Shown piece by piece: positions 27,779-35,659 of a stretch of 64,000 nt of DNA. The notes below the pieces were generated by a model. That model saw only the letters and a program-made list of their open reading frames with translations. It made no database searches and was not told where the DNA came from. The stretch is taken from NCBI RefSeq assembly GCF_000702945.1, contig NZ_JNLE01000003.1, forward strand, positions 908,501 through 972,500, written 5' to 3'. This DNA is from Clostridium sp. KNHs205. GTDB lineage: Bacteria; Bacillota; Clostridia; Lachnospirales; Lachnospiraceae. Position 1 is the first letter of the stretch. Each line of letters opens with the position of its first letter. The position numbers were made by a program, and so were the translations under genes.

Positions 27779-29095
27779 ATGAAAGAAACTGGCACTATAG
27801 GTGATAAATTATTATATTTCTTGATATTTCTGTTTCCATTTCTTCCAACTAATTTTTATATAGGGCCTCTAAATTATTCAAATGTGTGTGTAGTGCTGAT
27901 TGTGATGGTATATCTATTGACCAGAAGAAAGTGTTTAATTATTAACCCTTTTATTTATATTGGAGCATTTTGGGTAAACCTTATTGTATATGCTGTATTT
28001 GCATTAGTAACGGACAGTATCCTTACCGGTGTAGCATATTTTATAGCACAGTTTGCAATTAGCTGTATAGTGATTTCTATCATTAAAAACGAAAAAGACT
28101 TTTATAAGATAATCGATAATTTCTTATTAAGTGCTATTATTTTGGGTGTGATTGGGATTATAGAAGCTTTAACAAAAACCTATTTTTGGCAGGGGGGGAT
28201 ATTTAACGGGACGGATTCCATTCGCTATGGAGTCTTGCGCAGCGTAGTTACCTTCGGACATCCTATTAATTTTGGTATCTACCAGGGGATTGCAGCAATT
28301 CTTGCTTTTTACCGGTTAAAGACTATTATCTCAAGGAAACAAAAACGTCTGTGTATGAGTGCATATCTACTGTCAATCATAAGTATGTTTTTGTCAGTAT
28401 CGCGATTGGCAATCTGTATGTTTATTGCAATACAGCTTATTATACTTCTTCAGATGGGAATCAGGAATTTCATGAAATACATCTGTATGGCAGGCTTGTT
28501 TATCGTTATTATCATATCAATACTGGATCTAACCGGACTTGGAATAACAGAATTGTTTCTTGATCTGGTTGACACGGTAAGGGGGGATGTGCTCGGCTTA
28601 CAGTCAAGCTCAAGTAATTCTGCCATAGGTATGGGTAATAGATATGATTTATATAAATGGGTAATAGATACTGTTGGTGAGAAGATGCTCCTGGGAAAGG
28701 GCGTCGGAGCAACCTTTTCATTTCAAATGAATCCATGGTTTACAAAGACATCCGTAGAAGTCCATTATCTTTACATCTATTTTCAGTGTGGACTTGTGGG
28801 GTTACTTTCCCTGGTAATTTCATATATTAGTTCTTTGAAGTTTTTCTGGAAGAATTCTGGAATGTTAAACAATAAGGAGAAGGTATTTTCATTTTCCAAA
28901 GTTCTGTTTGTTACTTTAATTGTTTATTATATATGTCTGTTTGGAGTACAAGAAACTGACTTGACAAGAATGTATTGCCTGTTAATTAGCCTGGGTATTG
29001 CATATGTAAGAATCAGAAAAAAGAATTATGAATGTAATAAGGAAAGGATCAGTAATGAAAATAGGGTTAATATCTCATTTGATCAGGGACTATAA
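27779..29095 (+). CDS. O-antigen/exopolysaccharide polymerase-like membrane protein (Wzy type)
   Basis: 438 residues with about ten hydrophobic helices and a large extracytoplasmic loop (about 265-325) that contains the conserved ligase/polymerase-type MGNRYDLYKW and LLGKGVGATF segments. This is the layout of Wzy polymerases and O-antigen ligases, which join lipid-linked repeats outside the membrane. A Wzx-like flippase is encoded in the same operon, supporting Wzx/Wzy-dependent assembly. Its 3' end overlaps the pyruvyl transferase gene by 41 bp. Confidence 0.85.
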   Translation: MKETGTIGDKLLYFLIFLFPFLPTNFYIGPLNYSNVCVVLIVMVYLLTRRKCLIINPFIYIGAFWVNLIVYAVFALVTDSILTGVAYFIAQFAISCIVISIIKNEKDFYKIIDNFLLSAIILGVIGIIEALTKTYFWQGGIFNGTDSIRYGVLRSVVTFGHPINFGIYQGIAAILAFYRLKTIISRKQKRLCMSAYLLSIISMFLSVSRLAICMFIAIQLIILLQMGIRNFMKYICMAGLFIVIIISILDLTGLGITELFLDLVDTVRGDVLGLQSSSSNSAIGMGNRYDLYKWVIDTVGEKMLLGKGVGATFSFQMNPWFTKTSVEVHYLYIYFQCGLVGLLSLVISYISSLKFFWKNSGMLNNKEKVFSFSKVLFVTLIVYYICLFGVQETDLTRMYCLLISLGIAYVRIRKKNYECNKERISNENRVNISFDQGL

Positions 29096-30251
29096 TCTTG
29101 GCTGTTCTGCTTTGGCTATTTCCAATATTGCCTTGATGGACAAAATGTTTGAATATAACAAAGTAAAAGTGGAGTATGTAGTTATACTGGCAGAAGCAAA
29201 AGAAACAATTGATCTAAAAGAATTTACTAATTTAGACGGGTATACGAAGAATTCGTATTCTTACAGAACCTATCCCCGGCTTAAGCCAGTACTAAAAAAT
29301 CCGTTTCTAATACGAAAAATCACTGTGTTTGATGATCTGGACTATGTAATTGATTTATGCGGAGGTGATGGTTATACGGATAATTATGGATTGATCCGTT
29401 TACTTGCCGAATCATTACCTGTTTATATCTGCAAGCGAAAACATACGGCAACGGTATTTGCACCGCAAACAATTGGACCCTTTCATACCTTTCCGGGAAA
29501 AATAATAGCGAAATTTATCTTGAACATGTTAGATACGATATTTGTAAGAGATATTGCTTCAATGGAATGCTGTAAGAGCCTGGGGCTTGAAAAGAAATCA
29601 AAGAGAGTTATTGATGTTGCATTTGCCTTGCCCTACAAAGAAAATATCTTAAACAATGGAAAGTTTAACATAGGAATTAATGTCTCAGGTTTACTTTATA
29701 ATGGCGGATACAATTATGACAATTATTTTAAGCTGTCTTTTTCCTATCGGGATTTTATTCATAAGCTTATTGAAATGCTTCTTTCGGATAGCAAAATCCA
29801 GATACACCTGATACCCCATGTAATTGAAAAAGGAGAAGGTGTAGATGATGATTATTTGATATGCAAAAAAATAAAAACACAATATCCAAACTGTATTTTA
29901 CCGGACGATTTCAAGACAGCATCAGAAGCCAAAAGTTATATTTCTGGTATGGATTTATTTACGGGAGCGAGAATGCATTCAACAATAGGGGCTATATCCA
30001 GTGGAGTAGCGGTAATTCCAATTGCGTATAGCCGTAAGTTTAACGGCTTGTATGATACCTTAGAGTATCCATATTACATTGATGCGAAAGCTGAAATAAC
30101 AGTTGATGATGCCTTAAAACAGTTCAGCAATTATTTAAATCGTATTGATGAGTTAAAGAGCGGCGTAATGAAAGCAGGAATAATATACGCAAGAGACTTG
30201 GAACAATACACGAAATTATTAGCGAAGGTATTAAAGATCGATTCAAAATAA
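29055..30251 (+). CDS. Polysaccharide pyruvyl transferase family protein
   Basis: 398 residues of the WcaK/AmsJ/CsaB-type family that transfers pyruvate from phosphoenolpyruvate to form ketals on sugars. Visible signatures are the N-terminal Gly-poor Rossmann strand with NLGCSALAISN, DLCGGDGYTDNYG, FAPQTIGPF, FVRDIASMECCKSLGL, and the C-terminal GARMHSTIGAISSGVAVIPIAYS with the conserved His. GGAAAGGA lies 6 nt before the ATG at 29055; in-frame codons further upstream lie within the polymerase gene. A pyruvylated, hence anionic, repeat unit is likely (inference). Confidence 0.9.
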   Translation: MKIGLISHLIRDYNLGCSALAISNIALMDKMFEYNKVKVEYVVILAEAKETIDLKEFTNLDGYTKNSYSYRTYPRLKPVLKNPFLIRKITVFDDLDYVIDLCGGDGYTDNYGLIRLLAESLPVYICKRKHTATVFAPQTIGPFHTFPGKIIAKFILNMLDTIFVRDIASMECCKSLGLEKKSKRVIDVAFALPYKENILNNGKFNIGINVSGLLYNGGYNYDNYFKLSFSYRDFIHKLIEMLLSDSKIQIHLIPHVIEKGEGVDDDYLICKKIKTQYPNCILPDDFKTASEAKSYISGMDLFTGARMHSTIGAISSGVAVIPIAYSRKFNGLYDTLEYPYYIDAKAEITVDDALKQFSNYLNRIDELKSGVMKAGIIYARDLEQYTKLLAKVLKIDSK

Positions 30252-30283
30252 AAATCATAGCCGTAGAAAAGCAGGAGGTAGAA

Positions 30284-32059
30284 ATGTATTCTGTACATAA
30301 AAATGCTCAAATATTAATAGCGCTGCTTAAAAAATATAATATTAGAGATTTCGTAATATCGGCAGGAACAAGACATATTCCGGTAGTGTTTTCCATTGAA
30401 GAAGATGATTTTTTTAACTGCTATTCTGTCGTTGATGAAAGAAGCGCGGGCTTTTTTGCTCTGGGTCTTATTGAAAAACTGAAAAGACCTGTATGTATTA
30501 TATGTACCTCCGGGACAGCTGCCGCTAATTATGTATCAGCGGCCAATGAGGCATTTTATCAACAGCTGCCTCTTGTTATCTTAACATCGGACAGGCACCC
30601 ATATTATTTAAATCAACAGGAAGAACAATGCATACCGCAATTAAATTTGTATAAAGATGTATGCAAAAAAATAGTAAATCTACCCATTGTTCGTGATGAG
30701 AAAGATTTTTGGTACTGTTCCAGGTTAGTAAATGAAGCCTTGCTGGAATTAGAGCATCGAAACAGGGGGCCGGTGCATATAAATTTTCCCATTGATGATA
30801 ATTATCCCATAGAACAGGGAACCTTCAGATTTGAAGAAGAAAACCTTCCGGAGGTTATTAAAATAAACCGGCTGACTTTGGAAGAACCGTTGAGTATGTG
30901 GAAAGAGAAAGCACGGTTTTTAAAAGAAAAAAAAGTGTTAATCATTTATGGTCAAAATGGTGTAATCAGTGAAGAAGAAATAAAAACAATAGAGAGTTTT
31001 TGTGAAAAATTCAATTGTTTAATTGCAACAGATCATATATCTAATTTGCATTGTGCAGGCAGCCTAAACACATTTGTTCTGAATATTCTTCAAACGCAGG
31101 CAGATTTCAAGGAAGTATGCCCGGACATTGTTATTACCATGCATGGTAATTCACTATCTTCAATCAAAAAAAAGTGTTTAGCTATGAGCAAAAGTTTTCA
31201 GCATTGGCATGTTTCCAGGGACGGAGAAATATCTGACCCCTTTAGATGTATGACAGATATTATTGAATGTTCTCCTAAGAAATTTTTTGAAATATTTGAT
31301 GAATTGGTGGACGATAAATTAACTGAAAGGCAATATTTTAATTGCTGGATGACACAATATTTAAATAAAATCAGTATTACAGATGAGACGGAGCTTAAAT
31401 ATTCAAGCGTTTATGCGGTAAAAGGACTTCTTTCTAATCTGCCCAAAGACAGTTTGCTGCATATATCCAACAGCAGCAATGTTCGTATTGCAAGCTGCTT
31501 CCCAATAGATAACAGCATAGAAGTATTTTGCAACAGAGGGACATGCGGGATTGATGGTTCAATGTCGTCTTTTGTGGCCCAGGCGTATATTTCAGAATGT
31601 TTATGCTTTTTGACTATTGGTGATTTGAGTTTTTTCTATGATATGAATGCATTATGGAACAGATATATAGGAAAAAATATCCGCATCCTGGTAACAAACA
31701 ATGCAGGCGGCGCTTTATTCCATACTGAATATTATAAACAGATAAAAACATTCCCAAATATAGACAGACATGTTGCAGCCGAACATAATACCAGTGTAAG
31801 AGGGTGGGCAGAAGCGAGAGGCTTTAAATATTTGGCAGCGATAAACAAGGAAGAGTATGATAAAGCACTCAAAATATTCCTATCTGTATCGGAGCAGCCA
31901 ATTATATTAGAGGTATTTTCAGACAAGGAAATGGATGTAAAGCAATTAAGCACAGCTGTTAATAGTTACAGAAACGGTACTACAAGGGGGGTTAATGAAT
32001 TAGCGGCTTCTCTTCCGGAACCAATAAAACGTAGAATAAAGAAAATATTGAAGCGGTGA
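30284..32059 (+). CDS. MenD-like thiamine-diphosphate enzyme in an exopolysaccharide operon
   Basis: 591 residues spanning the three domains of MenD (SEPHCHC synthase), a ThDP enzyme that adds the 2-oxoglutarate-derived carbanion to isochorismate. MenD signposts are present: ISAGTRHIPV for SPGSR, VVDERSAGFFALG with the cofactor-activating Glu, CTSGTAAANYVSAANEA, LTSDRH, SNSSNVR, CNRGTCGIDGS and the ThDP/Mg motif GDLSFFYDMNALWNR with TNNAGGALF. The key Arg residues are retained, so it is probably active. No other menaquinone gene is near; the flanks are a pyruvyl transferase and an SDR. By analogy with YerE in yersiniose synthesis it may attach a carbon branch to a sugar (inference). Confidence 0.85.
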   Translation: MYSVHKNAQILIALLKKYNIRDFVISAGTRHIPVVFSIEEDDFFNCYSVVDERSAGFFALGLIEKLKRPVCIICTSGTAAANYVSAANEAFYQQLPLVILTSDRHPYYLNQQEEQCIPQLNLYKDVCKKIVNLPIVRDEKDFWYCSRLVNEALLELEHRNRGPVHINFPIDDNYPIEQGTFRFEEENLPEVIKINRLTLEEPLSMWKEKARFLKEKKVLIIYGQNGVISEEEIKTIESFCEKFNCLIATDHISNLHCAGSLNTFVLNILQTQADFKEVCPDIVITMHGNSLSSIKKKCLAMSKSFQHWHVSRDGEISDPFRCMTDIIECSPKKFFEIFDELVDDKLTERQYFNCWMTQYLNKISITDETELKYSSVYAVKGLLSNLPKDSLLHISNSSNVRIASCFPIDNSIEVFCNRGTCGIDGSMSSFVAQAYISECLCFLTIGDLSFFYDMNALWNRYIGKNIRILVTNNAGGALFHTEYYKQIKTFPNIDRHVAAEHNTSVRGWAEARGFKYLAAINKEEYDKALKIFLSVSEQPIILEVFSDKEMDVKQLSTAVNSYRNGTTRGVNELAASLPEPIKRRIKKILKR

Positions 32060-32089
32060 TAATAAATTATAGTAAAGGGGTAGTGATAA

Positions 32090-32953
32090 ATGGAGACAAA
32101 AGAAAAAATACATAAACTCCTTCGCAGAAAATTTGGCAGGCTAATAGGATTAGATAAAAAAATATACACAGCGGAAAAGAATTATACAATCAACTATACA
32201 CAAAATAAAAAACTATCAAATAAGGTTGCAGTTGTAACAGGAGGCTCCGGTGCAATTGGCAGGGCTTGTTGTATTCTTTTCGCTTCTCATGGAGCCCATG
32301 TTTATGTTGGCGGACGTAATATCTCTAATATGCAGAAGGTTGTTGATGAAATTAGGACTCTGGGAGGGCAAGCCGATGTTCTACTAATAGATGTATCCGA
32401 TAATGAATCTGTTGAAAGTGCCTTTAATGGAGTAAAGGGTATAGATATTCTGGTAAATTGTGCAGGTGGTGGGGCACGTGAGAAAGCGAAATATCTTCAT
32501 TTGCAGGAACCGTCTGTAGTAGAGTCTGTTATACAGTCAAATCTTATAGGAAGCATCCTTTGCTGTAGAAGTGCAGCTAATCAGATGGTCAAACAGCATA
32601 GTGGAAAAATAATCAATATATCATCTACAATAGGTGTGGGTGGAGCGAAATCATGCGTTGATTACAGTGCCGCGAAAGCGGGAATTATAGGATTTACAAA
32701 ATCCCTGGCTATGGAGTTGGGCGAATATGATATTAATGTCAACTGCGTATCACCAGGTTATATTCAACGCGGTGATTATAACGAGATAACACTCGATTGG
32801 TTAAAAGACAGTAATTATATGAAAAAAGTAGGTACAATTGAGGATATTGCAAATGCAGTATTATTCCTGGCATCGGATGAATCAATATTTATCACGGGAC
32901 AGAATTTGATCGTGGATGGTGGACGGTCACTTGGACTAAAGGGAGCGGAGTAA
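32090..32953 (+). CDS. Short-chain dehydrogenase/reductase with basic N-terminal extension
   Basis: 287 residues. The classical SDR core starts near 45: TGGSGAIG nucleotide motif (50-57), NCAGG, the catalytic Ser near 178-179, Tyr192 and Lys196 in YSAAKAG, and a final NVNCVSPGYI and GQNLIVDGGRS. Residues 1-40 are a Lys/Arg-rich extension not usual for the family. It lies 30 bp after the MenD-like gene, so it probably reduces a keto group made by that enzyme or modifies a sugar of the repeat unit (inference). Confidence 0.9.
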   Translation: METKEKIHKLLRRKFGRLIGLDKKIYTAEKNYTINYTQNKKLSNKVAVVTGGSGAIGRACCILFASHGAHVYVGGRNISNMQKVVDEIRTLGGQADVLLIDVSDNESVESAFNGVKGIDILVNCAGGGAREKAKYLHLQEPSVVESVIQSNLIGSILCCRSAANQMVKQHSGKIINISSTIGVGGAKSCVDYSAAKAGIIGFTKSLAMELGEYDINVNCVSPGYIQRGDYNEITLDWLKDSNYMKKVGTIEDIANAVLFLASDESIFITGQNLIVDGGRSLGLKGAE

Positions 32954-32995
32954 AAACTGCTATAAAAGGCAATAGAGAAAGGTGCAGATCAACAA

Positions 32996-34405
32996 ATGGG
33001 TACTGTGAATTACAAGAAAGCAAGCACATACTATTTGATTGGAAATATTTTTAACAAAGGTGTCGCTTTTTTAACGGTACCTGTATTTACAAGGATACTA
33101 TCAACTTATGATTACGGTATTGTGACTACTTATAATTCCTGGATTGCAATTTTGTCAATGATAATGGGGTTCGCATTACATACAAGTATCCGAATGGCTT
33201 ACGTGGATTACAAGGAAGAAATCGATGATTTCATGTCTGTAACTACGTTTTTTACTATTATAACATCATCTGTCATAACTGCTATTGTAGTTTTGGCTGC
33301 ATTAATGTTTGGTATGTCCGGACAGCTACTAATGTTCATTCTCTGTATGGTTCAAGGTTTTGCCACGGCTATTATTCAGGACTATATTTATTTTCTGATG
33401 ATGAAGTATGATTACAGGCTAAAAACCGCATTGATGATACTACCGAATCTGGTTTCAATTATTCTGTCCGTATTGGCAATAACTATGATTTTTGAGACTG
33501 ACAAATATATGGGACGTATTATTCCAACAGCGATAGTTACATCACTATTTGCCGTGTGGGTAATTTTTTTGGTGTTTCATAAGAGCAGAATGCTTTGGAA
33601 TAAAGAATACCTGAAATACGGTCTAATCATATCCGCCCCCCTGATAATTCATGGAATTGCCCTGAACTTGCTGTCACAATTAGACAGAATAATGATTACA
33701 CTTCTGGCAGATGCTTCCCAGACGGGTATATATAGTCTGATTTATAATTTTAGTATGATAGCTACAGTTATTACAACATCCCTGGAAGGTGTCTGGGTTC
33801 CCTGGTTTCTACAGAAAATGAAAGAAAAAGGGCAGGAGAAAATAATAAATATCATAGCGAAGGATTACATAAATCTCATGACCTATGCGATGGTGAGCCT
33901 GCTTCTTACCGCTCCTGAAATCGTTAAGCTGATGGCGGATAAGTCTTACTGGGAAGGTATTATAATAATTCCTCCGGTAGTACTTGCAAACTTTGTTATA
34001 TTTATATATACACTATATGTAAATATTGAGCATTACTATAAAAGAACTGTGTATATCACCTGCAATACATTGATAGCAGCAGCAGTTAATCTTATTCTGA
34101 ATTTTATCTTTATCCCTGAATACGGTTATATTGCCGCAGCATACACGACGCTGGCTTCTTATATGGTTTCATTTGTTCTTCATTCTATCTATGCTAAAAA
34201 GCTGGCAAAGAATCTGTATCCAATCAGTTATTTTTATCGGCCCTTAATACACCTTATATTTTCATGTGTTATTTTCTATCTGTTAATGGACAGAAGCTGG
34301 TTTCGTTGGGGAATCATGTTGATATATATAACAGCTATGCTGTTCAGAGAACGAGATCGGATATTTCAGTTTTTTCCTTCCGTTAAAATGAAACGAAGGA
34401 AGTAG
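32996..34405 (+). CDS. Polysaccharide repeat-unit flippase (Wzx-like, PST family)
   Basis: 469 residues with about 12-14 predicted helices. The N-terminal YYLIGNIFNKGVAFLTVPVF followed by TRILSTYDYGIV is the PST/MATE-superfamily flippase signature, and the QLDRIMITLL segment in the middle is also typical. It would move undecaprenyl-linked oligosaccharide across the membrane for the Wzy polymerase encoded upstream. A ribosome site (AAAGGTG) precedes the ATG. It is the last gene of block 1, followed by a terminator. Confidence 0.9.
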   Translation: MGTVNYKKASTYYLIGNIFNKGVAFLTVPVFTRILSTYDYGIVTTYNSWIAILSMIMGFALHTSIRMAYVDYKEEIDDFMSVTTFFTIITSSVITAIVVLAALMFGMSGQLLMFILCMVQGFATAIIQDYIYFLMMKYDYRLKTALMILPNLVSIILSVLAITMIFETDKYMGRIIPTAIVTSLFAVWVIFLVFHKSRMLWNKEYLKYGLIISAPLIIHGIALNLLSQLDRIMITLLADASQTGIYSLIYNFSMIATVITTSLEGVWVPWFLQKMKEKGQEKIINIIAKDYINLMTYAMVSLLLTAPEIVKLMADKSYWEGIIIIPPVVLANFVIFIYTLYVNIEHYYKRTVYITCNTLIAAAVNLILNFIFIPEYGYIAAAYTTLASYMVSFVLHSIYAKKLAKNLYPISYFYRPLIHLIFSCVIFYLLMDRSWFRWGIMLIYITAMLFRERDRIFQFFPSVKMKRRK

Positions 34406-34432
34406 AAGATAATAACAGTATAACAAACAAAT

Positions 34433-34477
34433 AATGGCAGCCATACCAGATAATCTAATAAGCTGCCATTTCTTTTA
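34433..34477. terminator. Terminator of exopolysaccharide block 1
   Basis: A 9-bp stem (34433-34441 with 34462-34470) followed by TCTTTT. It lies between the flippase gene and the convergent GNAT gene. Confidence 0.7.
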
Positions 34478-34490
34478 ATACCCTAACAAA

Positions 34491-35420
34491 CTACATCACC
34501 TTAACTTCATAATACCTCATCACGGATACTTCCCTAAAACCATTCCCAGTATAAATATACAACGCCCGATCATTGGCAGCAGCTACATCCAGTGCAGCCT
34601 TTTCTAGCCCTCTGGAGAAGATTTCCTTCAAGGCTTCCCCAATCGCCGCCTTCCCATAACCTAAACCTCTGTAATCCGGAAGAACACCAAACCCATATAT
34701 AAAGCCTGCATTCTCAGAAAAATCAATTTTAATCTTGCCTATCGTTATATCCTCTTTCTTAATCAGATAACTATTATCAATGGAAGAAATATATTCAGCT
34801 TCCTCCTCATTTTCTTCATCCCCAAACAAGAGCTTATCACACTCATGCAATAAGCTGATATCACCTGGCTGGGCTTCCACCAGCACCACCTGACTTAGAC
34901 CATTATCCAAATCATTATTCCTTGCAGCATATTCACCAGCTAAAAGCTCCATTCGATATTCTGAAAATGAAAGTACCCCGCCCACTGATTTAATAAAAGA
35001 ATTCCCGGAAGGAGAATTACCGTCTGTAAGAAGGAGAAGGCTCTTTTTATTTGCCAGCCTGCATTCTGTAAATGCATGTTCATATAAACGCCGAAAGATA
35101 CCTTTATTTCGGAAGTCAGGATGTGTCATCCCATTTAACTCATAAACATTTCCGCCAAAATTACAGATACCAAGATAAGAAACCGGTCTGCCCTGTGAAT
35201 AATATATATACTCCTTCATACAGGAAGAGCGAAAATCCTTCTCCGTTAAAGCTTGTGCCTCAGCCTCATGGGACACCTGTGAAAGCTTATATTCCAGTTC
35301 CAGCTTCAGATTAATATCTTCCTTTGTGCATACAGCCTCTAATTCCTTCAGATTATTGTAATCCTCTTTTGTTATAGCAACCTTCATCTCTATATAATCG
35401 TCTTTATTAATAGAAAACAA
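34491..35420 (-). CDS. Tandem GNAT-family acetyltransferase
   Basis: 309 residues with two GNAT domains: the first has ELNGMTHPDFRNKGIFRRLYE near residues 90-115 and the second IYGFGVLPDYRGLGYGKAAIG near 245-265, both acetyl-CoA-binding motif A; only the second has the full RGxGxG/A pattern. The start is a TTG at 35420 preceded by a very strong AGGAGGAGGT; the next in-frame ATG, 12 codons later, has no ribosome site. It is a monocistronic gene on the opposite strand, unrelated to the polysaccharide operon by orientation. Substrate unknown. Confidence 0.82.
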   Translation of the reverse strand: MFSINKDDYIEMKVAITKEDYNNLKELEAVCTKEDINLKLELEYKLSQVSHEAEAQALTEKDFRSSCMKEYIYYSQGRPVSYLGICNFGGNVYELNGMTHPDFRNKGIFRRLYEHAFTECRLANKKSLLLLTDGNSPSGNSFIKSVGGVLSFSEYRMELLAGEYAARNNDLDNGLSQVVLVEAQPGDISLLHECDKLLFGDEENEEEAEYISSIDNSYLIKKEDITIGKIKIDFSENAGFIYGFGVLPDYRGLGYGKAAIGEALKEIFSRGLEKAALDVAAANDRALYIYTGNGFREVSVMRYYEVKVM

Positions 35421-35659
35421 TTGTATACCTCCTCCTTTGGGCAGCAGCTTCCTGCCAGCTGCTCTGCATTAATATGTAAATAAATGAGAAATCCATATAA
35501 TTCCTATGATTGTAGCATCCATGTGTTATATTGTCCATTAATGATGTAGATACTGCATTTTATTCTCATAAGTTCATGATAAAATAGAGTCATACTATTT
35601 ACTAGGTAAAATTTAAATATAAAAGATATTTCTTATATAACATTATTATGGAGGTAACA

